A DNA stretch of 64,000 nucleotides from Streptomyces sp. NBC_00569 (GTDB lineage: Bacteria; Actinomycetota; Actinomycetes; Streptomycetales; Streptomycetaceae): NCBI RefSeq assembly GCF_036345255.1, contig NZ_CP107783.1, forward strand, positions 5,626,001-5,690,000, written 5' to 3'. Of the stretch, positions 8,862 through 17,840 are shown piece by piece (position 1 is the stretch's first letter; the number at the start of each line of letters is the position of its first letter). Under the pieces are notes generated by a model. The model searched no databases and was not told where the DNA came from. It saw nothing but the letters and a program-made list of their open reading frames with translations. A program made the position numbers and the translations under genes.

Positions 8862-11260
8862 TCACAGGGAAAGCGGCGGTCGACCCATCTCCACAGGAAC
8901 TCCAGGGCGACCGCCGCCACCGCCGCGATGCCGACCGCCGTCCACGGCATCGACGCGCCCACCAGCTTCAGCGCGAAGAACTCCTGGAGCCACGGCACCA
9001 CGAGGACGAGCAGGAACGCCGCTGCCATCGCGGCCACCAGGCACACCCGCCACCACGTGTAGGGCCGCGCGATGATGGCGAGGACCCACATCGAGACGAG
9101 GAACAGCGTCAGCGTCGCCGAACTCGTCTCGGCGTCGAGCGCGCCGGAGCCCGTGTAGTAGTGCCGGGCGATCATGTACGTCACGAAGGTGGCGGTCCCG
9201 GCGACGACGCCGCCCGGGATCGCGTATCGCATCACCCGCCGGACGAAGTGCGGCCTGGCCCGCTCCTTGTTGGGCGCGAGCGCCAGGAAGAACGCGGGGA
9301 TGCCGATCGTGAGCGTCGACAGCAGCGTCAGGTGCCGTGGCAGGAACGGGTACTCGATCTGGAAGCAGACCACGAGGACGGCGAGCAGCACCGAGTAGAC
9401 CGTCTTGACCAGGAACAGGGACGCGACGCGCGTGATGTTCCCGATGACGCGGCGGCCCTCGGCGACGACCGACGGCAGCGTGGAGAAGCTGTTGTTGAGG
9501 AGCACGATCTGCGCGACGGCGCGGGTCGCCTCCGAGCCCGAGCCCATGGAGACGCCGATGTCGGCGTCCTTGAGGGCGAGCACGTCGTTCACGCCGTCGC
9601 CCGTCATGGCGACCGTGTGCCCGTGGGACTGGAGCGCGCCGACCATGTCGCGTTTCTGCTGCGGGGTGACGCGGCCGAACACGGTGTTCTCGTCGAGGGC
9701 CTTGGCCATCCCGGCCTGGTCGGCGGGGAGCGAGCGGGCGTCGACCGTGTCCTGCGCGCCCGCGAGGCCCAGCTTCCCGGCGACGGCGCCCACCGACACC
9801 GCGTTGTCCCCGGAGATGACCTTCGCGTGGACGCCCTGGTCGGAGAAGTACCGCAGCGTGTCCGCCGCGTCGGGCCGCAGCCGCTGCTCCATGGCGACCA
9901 GGGCGACGGCCTCGGCGCCCTTTTTGACCGCCGGGTCGTCGAGGTCGCCGCGGGCGCGGGCGAGCAGCAGGACACGCAGGCCCCGGTGGTTGAGCTCCTC
10001 GGTCTCGGCGAGCACCGGGTGCCCGGCCGGCAGGAGAACGTCGGGCGCGCCGAGCAGCCACGCGCTGGTGGTGCCGTCGCCCTCGCTGAACGCGGCGCCG
10101 CTGTACTTGCGGGCGGAGGAGAAGGGCAGCGACTCGGTGCAGCGCCACTCCTCACTGTCGGGGTAGGCGTCGATGATCGCCTGGAGCGAGGCGTTGGGCC
10201 GCGGGTCGGACTCGCCGAGCGCGCCGAGGACCTTGCGTACGTAGCCCTCGTCGGCGCCGCCGAGCGGGCGCAGCTCGGTGACGTCCATGCCGCCCTCGGT
10301 GAGGGTGCCCGTCTTGTCGAGGCAGACGGTGTCGACGCGGGCGAGGCCCTCGATGGCGGGAAGCTCCTGGACGAGGCACTGCTTTCGGCCGAGGCGGATC
10401 ACGCCGATCGCGAAGGCGACGGAGGTGAGCAGGACGAGTCCCTCGGGGACCATCGGAATGATGCCGCCGACGGTCCGCGCGACGGAGTCCTTGAAGTCGT
10501 TCTCCTTGACCACGAGCTGGCTGATGACGAGGCCGATCGCGGTCGGGATCATCATCCAGGTGACGTACTTGAGGATCGTGGAGATGCCGGTGCGCAGCTC
10601 GGAATGGACGAGGGTGAAGCGGCTGGCCTCCTCGGCGAGCTGCGCGGCGTAGGCCTCGCGGCCGACCTTCGTGGCGGTGAACGCGCCGCCGCCGGCGACG
10701 ACGAAGCTGCCGGACATGACCTGGTCGCCGTGGCGCTTGACGACGGGGTCGGCCTCGCCGGTGAGCAGGGACTCGTCGATCTCGAGCCCGTCGGCCTCGG
10801 CGCACACGCCGTCCACGACGATCTTGTCGCCCGGCCCGATCTCGATCAGGTCGCCGAGGACGATGGCGGAGGTGGAGATCTCGGTGGCGCGCCCGTCGCG
10901 CCGGACCGTCGGTTTCGCCTCGCCGATGACGGCGAGTGAGTCGAGGGTCTTCTTGGCGCGCAGCTCCTGGATGATGCCGATGCCGGTGTTCGCGAGGATG
11001 ACGTAGCCGAAGAGGCTGTCCTGGAACGGCGCGACGAACAGCATGATCAGCCAGAGGATGCCGATGATCGCGTTGAACCGCGTGAAGACGTTCGCGCGGA
11101 TGATCTCGGTGGTGGAGCGGGAGCTGCGGACCGGTATGTCGTTGACCTCGCCGCGCGCGACGCGCTCGGCCACCTCGCCGGTGGTGAGGCCCCTCGCCCG
11201 CTGGGGCATCGGCACCGGGTGGACCGGGTCCAGCTCGGCGCCCGCGTCGATGTGCGTCAT
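8858..11260 (-). CDS. ctpE: P-type cation-transporting ATPase, CtpE-like
   Basis: 800-residue ATP-driven cation pump of the cytoplasmic membrane. The phosphorylated Asp is D315 in DKTGTLT; the actuator domain carries ESLLTGEADP (from 163); the membrane motif is PMVPEGL (269-275) and the P-domain hinge is MTGDGVNDVLALKDADIGV. This PMVPEGL arrangement and the length match mycobacterial CtpE, a calcium transporter, from memory; the ion is therefore an inference. Start ATG 11260. The stop codon overlaps the convergent secreted-protein gene by 4 nt. Confidence 0.85.
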   Translation of the reverse strand: MTHIDAGAELDPVHPVPMPQRARGLTTGEVAERVARGEVNDIPVRSSRSTTEIIRANVFTRFNAIIGILWLIMLFVAPFQDSLFGYVILANTGIGIIQELRAKKTLDSLAVIGEAKPTVRRDGRATEISTSAIVLGDLIEIGPGDKIVVDGVCAEADGLEIDESLLTGEADPVVKRHGDQVMSGSFVVAGGGAFTATKVGREAYAAQLAEEASRFTLVHSELRTGISTILKYVTWMMIPTAIGLVISQLVVKENDFKDSVARTVGGIIPMVPEGLVLLTSVAFAIGVIRLGRKQCLVQELPAIEGLARVDTVCLDKTGTLTEGGMDVTELRPLGGADEGYVRKVLGALGESDPRPNASLQAIIDAYPDSEEWRCTESLPFSSARKYSGAAFSEGDGTTSAWLLGAPDVLLPAGHPVLAETEELNHRGLRVLLLARARGDLDDPAVKKGAEAVALVAMEQRLRPDAADTLRYFSDQGVHAKVISGDNAVSVGAVAGKLGLAGAQDTVDARSLPADQAGMAKALDENTVFGRVTPQQKRDMVGALQSHGHTVAMTGDGVNDVLALKDADIGVSMGSGSEATRAVAQIVLLNNSFSTLPSVVAEGRRVIGNITRVASLFLVKTVYSVLLAVLVVCFQIEYPFLPRHLTLLSTLTIGIPAFFLALAPNKERARPHFVRRVMRYAIPGGVVAGTATFVTYMIARHYYTGSGALDAETSSATLTLFLVSMWVLAIIARPYTWWRVCLVAAMAAAFLLVLVVPWLQEFFALKLVGASMPWTAVGIAAVAAVALEFLWRWVDRRFPCD

Positions 11261-11403
11261 GCCAACGACAGTACGGGCGGATTTGCGGCTTCACCCCTCG
11301 GGTGCGCCAAAGATCCGACCCGGGGAGGACGTGCAGGGGCGGGGGCCGGTCCCGTGGTGGTACGCGCGGCGTGCCGGCCGGTGCCCGGGTGCCGGGCCGG
11401 CCG

Positions 11404-11670
11404 CTATTCGGGTGCCGGGCCCGCTTCGGCGGCCGCGCGCTTGAGCGCCGCGTCGCGCCCCCGGACGTACCAGATGCCGATGAGTCCGAGTCCGGCGCCG
11501 GCCAGGCAGGTCCACACCCACCAGGTGTGGCCGTGGTCGTCGAACCAGCCGTAGAACGGCAGCTGCACCAGGAAGAGGACGAACCACAGGATCGTGCCGC
11601 CCGTGATGGTGGCGACCACGGGCCCTTCAAGGGGCTCGGGTGCCTCGTGCTTGGGGGTCCACTTCTCCAT
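11404..11670 (-). CDS. DUF2530 family small membrane protein
   Basis: 88 residues starting MEKWTPKHEAPEPLEG, with two hydrophobic segments (about residues 20-43 and 54-70) joined by a short aromatic loop YGWFDDHGHTWWVW. The layout and the final RGRDAALKRAAAE tail match DUF2530 as I know it. Function unknown. A GTG two codons upstream (11676) is an alternative start. It sits between the CtpE gene and the divergent purine permease; a DUF2530 gene next to a MarR gene is also found in mycobacteria (memory). Confidence 0.72.
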   Translation of the reverse strand: MEKWTPKHEAPEPLEGPVVATITGGTILWFVLFLVQLPFYGWFDDHGHTWWVWTCLAGAGLGLIGIWYVRGRDAALKRAAAEAGPAPE

Positions 11671-11862
11671 GGGCACAGCTTACGAGGAGCACGAAACGAC
11701 GTCTTCAGTCGCCCCGGAACCCTTATGGGTCAAGGGTCTACGCGCGGAGATAGCGAATTCTTGCTCATATGTTCATACTGAAACGGCCTGAGTCTGGCCA
11801 CTTCTGTTCGTAGAAAACGCCAAACAGCGCCCCCCACCAGCACAGCGATCCAGAGGTCATCC

Positions 11863-13308
11863 ATGTCCAGCTCGGCCCCCGCCCCGGTCGATCTCATCGA
11901 GCCGCCGTCGGCCCCCAAGAACGGCCTCGACCGCTTCTTCAAGATCTCCGAGCGGGGCTCGTCGGTCGGCCGGGAGATCCGTGGCGGCTTCGCCACCTTC
12001 TTCGCGATGGCCTACATCATCGTGCTGAACCCGATCATTCTCGGCAGCGCGAAGGACATGTACGGGCATCAGCTCGACAACGGCCAGCTGGTCACCGCGA
12101 CCGCGCTCACCGCCGCGTTCACGACCCTGCTCATGGGTGTCATCGGCAACGTCCCGATCGCGCTCGCCGCCGGCCTCGGCGTGAACACCGTCGTCGCCCT
12201 CCAGCTCGCGCCCCGCATGTCGTGGCCCGACGCGATGGGCATGGTGGTCCTCGCGGGCTTCGTCGTGATGCTCCTGGTGGCGACCGGCCTGCGTGAGCGC
12301 GTCATGAACGCCGTGCCGCTCGGCCTGCGCAAGGGCATCGCGATCGGTATCGGCCTGTTCATCATGCTGATCGGCCTGGTCGACTCGGGCTTCGTCTCCC
12401 GCATCCCGGACGCCGCGCACACCACGGTGCCGCTCCAGCTCGGCAGCGACGGTCACCTCAACGGCTGGCCCGTCCTCGTCTTCGTGCTCGGCGTGCTGCT
12501 CACCCTCGCGCTGATCGTGCGCAAGGTGCCGGGCGCCATCCTGATCTCCATCGTCGTCATGACGCTCGTCGCGGTGCTCATCGACGCGGTCGCCGACATC
12601 CCGAGCTGGGGTCTGACGACGCCCAAGTGGCCCGGCAACCCGGTGGAGATGCCGGACTTCGGGCTGGTGGGCCAGGTCAGCCTGTTCGGCGGCTTCGCCA
12701 AGGTCGGCATGCTGACCGGCATCCTCTTCGTCTTCACCGTGCTGCTGTCGTGCTTCTTCGACGCGATGGGCACGATCATGGGCATCAGCGACGAGGCCAA
12801 GCTGACCGACGAGAGCGGTCAGATGCCCGGGATGAACAAGGTCCTCTTCATCGACGGCATCGCCGTCGCCGCGGGCGGCGCCTCGTCCTCGTCGGCCACC
12901 ACCTGCTTCGTGGAGTCCACCGCCGGCGTCGGCGAGGGTGCCCGCACCGGTTTCGCCAACGTGATCACCGGCGGTCTCTTCGCCGTCGCGCTGTTCCTCA
13001 CGCCGATCGCCACGATGGTCCCGTCCCAGGCCGCCACGCCCGCGCTGCTCGCGGTCGGCTTCCTGATCCTGTCGGGGTCGATCGGGGCCATCGACTGGAG
13101 CGACTACACGATCGCCGTCCCGGCCTTCGTGACGATGCTGATGATGCCGTTCACGTACTCGATCACCAACGGCATCGGGATGGGCTTCATCACCTTCGCC
13201 GTGCTGCGGGTCGCGGCGGGCCGCGGCCGTTCGGTGCCGGTCGCGATGTACATCGTCGCGGGGGTCTTCGCCTTCTACTACCTGATGCCGGCGCTGGGTC
13301 TTACCTGA
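11863..13308 (+). CDS. NCS2 family purine permease (AzgA-like)
   Basis: 481-residue membrane transporter with about 13 helices. The N-terminal REIRGGFATFFAMAYIIVLNP and the following NVPIALAAGLGVN are hallmarks of the AzgA/PbuG branch that imports adenine, guanine or hypoxanthine by proton symport. LSCFFDAMGTIMGISDEA and ASSSSATTCFVESTAGVGEG supply the substrate-binding acidic residues and the loop expected of this branch. The start ATG follows a fairly AT-rich upstream stretch (11740-11830) likely to hold the promoter. No purine riboswitch was seen. Confidence 0.9.
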   Translation: MSSSAPAPVDLIEPPSAPKNGLDRFFKISERGSSVGREIRGGFATFFAMAYIIVLNPIILGSAKDMYGHQLDNGQLVTATALTAAFTTLLMGVIGNVPIALAAGLGVNTVVALQLAPRMSWPDAMGMVVLAGFVVMLLVATGLRERVMNAVPLGLRKGIAIGIGLFIMLIGLVDSGFVSRIPDAAHTTVPLQLGSDGHLNGWPVLVFVLGVLLTLALIVRKVPGAILISIVVMTLVAVLIDAVADIPSWGLTTPKWPGNPVEMPDFGLVGQVSLFGGFAKVGMLTGILFVFTVLLSCFFDAMGTIMGISDEAKLTDESGQMPGMNKVLFIDGIAVAAGGASSSSATTCFVESTAGVGEGARTGFANVITGGLFAVALFLTPIATMVPSQAATPALLAVGFLILSGSIGAIDWSDYTIAVPAFVTMLMMPFTYSITNGIGMGFITFAVLRVAAGRGRSVPVAMYIVAGVFAFYYLMPALGLT

Positions 13309-13319
13309 GCACCCTGAAG

Positions 13320-13341
13320 GGGCGCGGGTAACCGCGCGCCC
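13320..13341. terminator. possible terminator after the permease
   Basis: GGGCGCGG and CCGCGCGCCC pair imperfectly around a short TAA loop, 11 nt beyond the permease stop and between convergent genes. No T run follows, which is common in Streptomyces. Confidence 0.4.
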
Positions 13342-13363
13342 GGCTCCTGACGGCCCGCAGATC

Positions 13364-13546
13364 TCACGCGGCCCCGTAGAAAGCCTCTGTCTTCTCGACG
13401 GACGTCGCGAAACGTTCGTCGAAGTCGTCTCGAATGAGCGTCCGGACCACATAGTCCTGGACGCTCATTCCTCTTTTGGCGGCGTGGGCCTTGAGCCGCT
13501 CGAGCAGCTCACCGTCCATCCGCAGGCTGAGCACTGTCGATCCCAT
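13364..13546 (-). CDS. ribbon-helix-helix protein, CopG/Arc-like
   Basis: 60-residue protein: STVLSLRMDGELLERLKAHA is the beta strand and first helix of a ribbon-helix-helix domain, followed by AAKRGMSVQDYVVRTL, the second helix that closes the dimer. It should bind DNA as a dimer. There is no obvious adjoining toxin, so it may be a solitary regulator. ATG at 13546 was taken as start; a TTG two codons earlier is possible. It converges with the permease gene. Confidence 0.75.
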   Translation of the reverse strand: MGSTVLSLRMDGELLERLKAHAAKRGMSVQDYVVRTLIRDDFDERFATSVEKTEAFYGAA

Positions 13547-13670
13547 GCGCAACAGGGTCGCGGGCCCCTGTCCGCCCGCGTGTCACTTTTCGTGGCGACG
13601 TCACTCATATGGGTGACGGAGGGGGTCGCGGAGGATTCGGTGGGCGAAGTCACGGGCACCCGAGTGGTCT

Positions 13671-13696
13671 TTAGAAAGAGTAATGAGTTAAGCTAA
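13671..13696 (+). promoter_or_regulatory. leaderless-type promoter and possible MarR operator
   Basis: TAAGCT at 13689-13694 lies 6 nt before the ATG, the spacing of a -10 element for a leaderless mRNA. The surrounding stretch is unusually AT-rich and contains CTTTAGAAAG (5' end) and TTAG..CTAA ends, so autoregulatory MarR binding here is plausible. No convincing -35 is visible. Confidence 0.4.
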
Positions 13697-13700
13697 GGAC

Positions 13701-14138
13701 ATGCCGGACCTCTCCCGTGGCGACGACGCCGCCGCAGTGAACGCCTTGCGCTCAGCGGTGATGCGCCTGTCGCGCCGACTCAAGCACCAGCGGGTCGACG
13801 AGTCGCTGAGCCCCACAGAAATGTCGGTGCTCGGCACCCTCGCCCGCTGCGGCAGCGCGACTCCGGGCGAACTCGCCCGCAAGGAGCACGTGCAGCCGCC
13901 GTCGATGACCCGCATCGTCGCGCTGCTCGAGGCCAAGGGGCTCGTCCGGCTGGAGCCGCATCCCGAGGACAGGCGACAGAAGGTCGTCACCTCCACCGAG
14001 CAGGCCGAGGCCATGCTCGAAGAGAGCCGCCGCAAGCGCAACGCGTGGCTGGCCTCGCTCGTGGAGAACCTGGACGAGGACGAGTGGGCCAAGATCCGCG
14101 CCGCCGCCCCCGTCCTGGAGAAGCTCGCCCACCTGTAA
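13701..14138 (+). CDS. MarR family transcriptional regulator
   Basis: 145 residues with a MarR winged helix: TEMSVLGTLARCGSATPGEL (helices 2-3), then the recognition helix VQPPSMTRIVALLEAKGLV and the wing HPEDRRQKVV. The terminal helices form the dimer interface. It sits 69 nt before an MFS exporter in the same direction, the classic arrangement of a repressor and its efflux pump. A mycobacterial MarR gene (Rv0880) in a similar neighbourhood is a likely relative (memory). Confidence 0.88.
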   Translation: MPDLSRGDDAAAVNALRSAVMRLSRRLKHQRVDESLSPTEMSVLGTLARCGSATPGELARKEHVQPPSMTRIVALLEAKGLVRLEPHPEDRRQKVVTSTEQAEAMLEESRRKRNAWLASLVENLDEDEWAKIRAAAPVLEKLAHL

Positions 14139-14207
14139 GTCACTGAGCAATGCCCCTAGGGGCGTCGTCGACCTGCCGTTCACGGCCGCCAAGGAGGCGA
14201 ACCCGCA

Positions 14208-15551
14208 TTGAGTACGGGACCCGGAGCAGACTCCGCCCCCGCACCAACCGCCCTCGACAAGACCGACCGCCCCCGCAAGAGCTCGATGTTCAGCTCGCTG
14301 AAGATCCGTAACTACCGGCTCTTCGCGACCGGGGCCGTCGTTTCCAACACCGGCACCTGGATGGCCCGCATCACCCAGGACTGGCTGGTGCTCAGCATCA
14401 CCGGCTCCTCGGCGGCCGTCGGTATCACCACCGCCATGCAGTTCCTGCCGATGCTCCTGTTCGGCCTCTACGGCGGTGTCATCGCCGACCGCTTCGCCAA
14501 GCGGAACCTCCTGTTCGTCACCCAGGGCGCCATGAGCCTGTCCGGGCTCTTCCTCGCCGCGCTCACCCTCACCGGGAACGTCCAGGTCTGGCACGTCTAC
14601 CTCGCGGCCTTCTTCACCGGCCTCGTCACCGTCGTCGACAACCCGACCCGCCAGTCCTTCGTCTCCGAGATGGTCGGCCCCGACCAGGTCCGCAACGCGG
14701 TCAGCCTGAACTCGGCGAACTTCCAGTCGGCACGCCTGATCGGTCCCGCGGTCGCGAGTGGACTCACCGCTGCCGTCGGTCCGGGCTGGGCGTTCCTCGC
14801 CAACGGACTGTCCTTCCTCGCTCCGCTCACCAGCCTCTGCCTGATGCGCACCCGCGAGCTGCACCACACCCCGCGCGCCCCGCGCGGCAAGGGCCAGCTC
14901 CGCGAGGGCCTCGACTACGTCTCCAAGCACCCCGAGCTGATCTGGCCGATCGTCCTCGTCGGCTTCGTCGGCACCTTCGGCTTCAACTTCCCGATCTGGC
15001 TGAGCGCCTACGCCGACGACGTCTTCCACGGCGGGGTCGGCATGTACGGCGTGTTCAACACGCTCATGGCCCTCGGCTCGCTGGCCGGTGCGCTGCTCGC
15101 CGCGCGGCGCCGCTCCACCCGGCTGCGCGTCCTCGCGGGAGCCGCGGTCGGCTTCGGTGTCCTGGAGGTCGTGGCCGCGTTCGCGCCCGACGTCTGGGTC
15201 TTCGCGCCGCTGATCGTGCTGCTCGGCATCCTCGGCCTCACGGTCAACGTGACCGCGAACTCGTCCGTCCAGATGGCCACCGACCCCGAGATGCGGGGCC
15301 GCGTCATGTCCCTGTTCATGATGGTGTTCACGGGCGGTACGCCGCTCGGCGGGCCCCTGTTCGGCTGGATCGCCGACCAGTACGGGGTCCGGATCAGCTT
15401 CGCCCTCGGCGGCCTCGTGTGCGCCACGGCCGCGGTCGGCGTCGGACTGATGCTGGCCCGCGCCGCGAACCTGCGGCTCAAGCTCGATCTGCGCCGCGGA
15501 CAACAGCACGTGCAGTTCGTGCCGCGCGAGCAACTGGCCACGGCGGCGTGA
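14208..15551 (+). CDS. MFS transporter, enterobactin-exporter (DHA3) type
   Basis: 447 residues, about 11-12 helices. The start is TTG at 14208, chosen because a strong AAGGAGG lies at 14191-14197 about 10 nt before it and because the protein then begins STGPGADSAPAP. SLKIRNYRLFATGAVVSNTGTW is typical of the EntS/DHA3 branch, as is GGVIADRFAKRN in the loop after helix 2. Probably a drug or metabolite exporter controlled by the MarR gene upstream. A small GCCCCTAGGGGC palindrome lies in the gap before it (14152-14163). Confidence 0.85.
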   Translation: MSTGPGADSAPAPTALDKTDRPRKSSMFSSLKIRNYRLFATGAVVSNTGTWMARITQDWLVLSITGSSAAVGITTAMQFLPMLLFGLYGGVIADRFAKRNLLFVTQGAMSLSGLFLAALTLTGNVQVWHVYLAAFFTGLVTVVDNPTRQSFVSEMVGPDQVRNAVSLNSANFQSARLIGPAVASGLTAAVGPGWAFLANGLSFLAPLTSLCLMRTRELHHTPRAPRGKGQLREGLDYVSKHPELIWPIVLVGFVGTFGFNFPIWLSAYADDVFHGGVGMYGVFNTLMALGSLAGALLAARRRSTRLRVLAGAAVGFGVLEVVAAFAPDVWVFAPLIVLLGILGLTVNVTANSSVQMATDPEMRGRVMSLFMMVFTGGTPLGGPLFGWIADQYGVRISFALGGLVCATAAVGVGLMLARAANLRLKLDLRRGQQHVQFVPREQLATAA

Positions 15552-15568
15552 GCCGGGGGGCCTGACCG

Positions 15569-16066
15569 TCAGACGCGCCGGGCCAGGACCTGGCCCGGCC
15601 AGACGCCGTCGGGCCCGGTGAACGCCTCGGTGCGGACGAAGCCGTTCGCCTCGTAGAACGCGACGAGCTTGCCGTCGTCGCCCGCGTAGCAGTCGACGCG
15701 CAGGAGCGGGACACCCGCCCTGCGCGTCTCCTGTACGGCGTGGGCGAGCAGCGCGGCGCCCGCCCCGCTGCCGTGCCGGGCCGCGAGCAGATGGACGTAG
15801 CGCTCGGGCTCACCGGCCGGCTCCACGTACGAGCCGGGTCCGTCGGAGAGGGTGAGCGTGCCGACCGGGGTGCCGTCGACCTCGGCGATCCACGGCCGGC
15901 CCTTGGCCACGTACTCCTCGACCATCGCCACGGCCTGCGGACGCTGCGACCACGGCCGCTCGCCCCACTGCCCCGTGCGCCCCTGTGACACCAGCCACTC
16001 CATGGCGCCGTCGAACAGGCCGACTATCGCCGGGATATCCGCCGTGCTGCCCTTTCTGATCTCCAT
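15569..16066 (-). CDS. GNAT family N-acetyltransferase
   Basis: 165-residue acetyl-CoA-dependent acyltransferase. EIRKGSTADIPAIVGLFD is the N-terminal strand-helix; VHLLAARHGSGAGAALLAHA is motif A, which binds the pyrophosphate of acetyl-CoA; VDCYAGDDGKLVAFYEANGF is motif B with the usual YxxxGF. Substrate unknown. The gene converges with the MFS gene across a 17-nt gap and diverges from thpR with only 17 nt between the two start codons. Confidence 0.85.
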   Translation of the reverse strand: MEIRKGSTADIPAIVGLFDGAMEWLVSQGRTGQWGERPWSQRPQAVAMVEEYVAKGRPWIAEVDGTPVGTLTLSDGPGSYVEPAGEPERYVHLLAARHGSGAGAALLAHAVQETRRAGVPLLRVDCYAGDDGKLVAFYEANGFVRTEAFTGPDGVWPGQVLARRV

Positions 16067-16083
16067 ACGGGGACACTAACCCC

Positions 16084-16653
16084 GTGAGACTTTTCGCAGC
16101 AGTGCTTCCGCCGGACGAGGCCTTGGCCGAACTGGGACGCGCCGTCGAGCAGTTGACTGGTTCCGAGGGGGCCGGGCACCTGCGGTGGACCGGCCGCCCG
16201 GGCTGGCACTTCACGCTGGCCTTCTACGGCGATGTGCCCGACGAGACCGTGCCCGAGCTGTCGCGGCGCCTGGAACGGGCCGCGGCCCGCACCGCGCCCT
16301 TCCCGCTCGCCCTGCGCGGTGGCGGGCACTTCGGGGACCGGGCCCTGTGGGTGGGCGCGGCCGGTGACGTGGCGGCGCTGCGGCGGCTCGCCGAGCGGGC
16401 CGGGGCCGCGGCCCGCAAGGTCGGCCTCGACACGGAGGAGCACCGCCACTACCGGCCCCACCTCACGCTGGCCCGCGGCTCCGGCGCCGTCCACCTCACG
16501 CCGTACGCGGCCGCCCTCGACACCTTCACCGGCGAACAGTGGACGGTCGGCGAGCTGGCACTCGTCCGCAGCCGGCTCCCGACGTCCGGGGTGCGCGGCG
16601 AGCGGCCCCGCTACGAGAAGGTCGGCGGCTGGCCTCTTTCGGCCACGGGTTAA
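16084..16653 (+). CDS. thpR: RNA 2',3'-cyclic phosphodiesterase ThpR
   Basis: 189-residue 2H phosphoesterase. It begins MRLFAAVLPPDEAL, the standard ThpR N-terminus, and has two HxTx motifs, HFTLAF near residue 42 and HLTLAR near residue 126, that form the active site. The family hydrolyses 2',3'-cyclic ends of RNA. GTG start at 16084. With only 17 nt to the divergent GNAT gene and no Shine-Dalgarno, a leaderless transcript is likely. Confidence 0.9.
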   Translation: MRLFAAVLPPDEALAELGRAVEQLTGSEGAGHLRWTGRPGWHFTLAFYGDVPDETVPELSRRLERAAARTAPFPLALRGGGHFGDRALWVGAAGDVAALRRLAERAGAAARKVGLDTEEHRHYRPHLTLARGSGAVHLTPYAAALDTFTGEQWTVGELALVRSRLPTSGVRGERPRYEKVGGWPLSATG

Positions 16654-16662
16654 TCTCGAAGC

Positions 16663-16752
16663 GTGGACCCGAAGAGCCGTAACCGGATCATGGCCGTTGT
16701 GCTGGTACTGATGTTCGCCGTCGTCGCCGTGGCGGCCGCGGTCGGAAAGTGA
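16663..16752 (+). CDS. 29-residue single-pass membrane micro-protein
   Basis: Starts GTG 10 nt after the thpR stop and reads VDPKSRNRIMAVVLVL, continuing as Met, Phe, Val and Ala to a final GK. Residues 1-9 are polar and basic; residues 10-27 form one uninterrupted hydrophobic helix. A positively charged head followed by a single helix is the layout of genuine bacterial small membrane proteins, and I believe similar small ORFs are annotated in other Streptomyces. Function unknown. Probably co-transcribed with thpR. Confidence 0.5.
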   Translation: MDPKSRNRIMAVVLVLMFAVVAVAAAVGK

Positions 16753-16814
16753 CCGCGGCCGCGCCGCGCCGTACCCGCAGCCGCACCGCTACCGGGCCGC
16801 GCGGGGCTCAGGCC

Positions 16815-17810
16815 CTACCAGGCGAACGCCTCCGGTGAAGGGCCCGGGCCGGGGAAGATCTCGTCCAGGCCCGTGAGGACCTCCTCGCTCAGCTCCAGCT
16901 CGACCGCGCGCAGCGCCGAGTCGAGCTGTTCCGAGGTGCGCGGGCCGACGATGGGCCCGGTGACGCCGGGACGGGTCAGCAGCCAGGCCAGCGCCGCCTC
17001 GCCGGGTGCGAGGCCGTGCTTGTCGAGCAGGTCCTCGTAGGCCTGGAGCTGGGCGCGTGTCTCCGGGTTCGCGAGGGCGTCCGCGGCCCGGCCGCTCGCG
17101 CGGCGCCCGCCCTCGACCTCCTTCTTGATGACCCCGCCCAGCAGACCGCCGTGCAGCGGCGACCAGGGGATGACCCCGAGGCCGTACTCCTGCGCGGCCG
17201 GGATGACCTCCATCTCGGCGCGGCGCTCCGCGAGGTTGTAGAGGCACTGCTCGCTGACGAGACCGAGGGTGCCGCGCGCGGCCGCCTTCTCGTTGGCCTG
17301 GGCGATCTTGTAGCCGGGGAAGTTCGACGATCCGGCGTACAGGATCTTGCCCTGCTGGATCAGGACGTCGACGGCCTGCCAGATCTCCTCGAAGGGGGTC
17401 TCGCGGTCGACGTGGTGGAACTGGTAGATGTCGATGTAGTCCGTCCCCAGCCGCTTGAGACTGGCCTCGACGGCGCGGCGGATGTTGACCGCGGAGAGCT
17501 TGTCGTGGTTGGGCCAGGGCGAATCGGTGCCCGCGCCGCCCATGTTGCCGTAGACCTTCGTGGCCAGGACCGTCTTGTCCCGCCGGTCGCCGCCCTGGGC
17601 GAACCAGCTGCCGATGATCTCCTCGGTACGGCCCTTGTTCTCGCCCCAGCCGTAGACGTTGGCGGTGTCGAAGTAGTTGATCCCCGAGGCCAGCGCCGTG
17701 TCCATGATGGCGTGGCTGTCGGCCTCGTCGGTCTGCGGACCGAAGTTCATCGTGCCGAGAACGAGCCGGCTGACCTTGAGACCTGTGCGTCCGAGCTGCG
17801 TGTACTTCAT
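16815..17810 (-). CDS. aldo/keto reductase
   Basis: 331-residue NADPH-dependent oxidoreductase with a TIM barrel. MKYTQLGRTGLKVSRLVLGT is the usual N-terminus; the catalytic tetrad is D48 and Y53 (YFDTANVYGWG), K85 (LATKVYG) and the His of QFHHVD near 132. VGPRTSEQLDSALRAVEL near the C-terminus is the cofactor-binding loop. Substrate unknown; resembles YajO/YhdN-type reductases. Start ATG 17810. Confidence 0.9.
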   Translation of the reverse strand: MKYTQLGRTGLKVSRLVLGTMNFGPQTDEADSHAIMDTALASGINYFDTANVYGWGENKGRTEEIIGSWFAQGGDRRDKTVLATKVYGNMGGAGTDSPWPNHDKLSAVNIRRAVEASLKRLGTDYIDIYQFHHVDRETPFEEIWQAVDVLIQQGKILYAGSSNFPGYKIAQANEKAAARGTLGLVSEQCLYNLAERRAEMEVIPAAQEYGLGVIPWSPLHGGLLGGVIKKEVEGGRRASGRAADALANPETRAQLQAYEDLLDKHGLAPGEAALAWLLTRPGVTGPIVGPRTSEQLDSALRAVELELSEEVLTGLDEIFPGPGPSPEAFAW

Positions 17811-17840
17811 GAGTCCCCAGCCAACGGCGTGGAGTGGACT

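Noticed and set aside
8333..10939. Plus-strand open frame of 868 codons
   Set aside because: Opposite the P-type ATPase whose motifs are unambiguous; the product is low-complexity.
11857..13452. Minus-strand frame of 531 codons across the permease
   Set aside because: His/Asp/Arg-rich shadow of a clear NCS2 permease.
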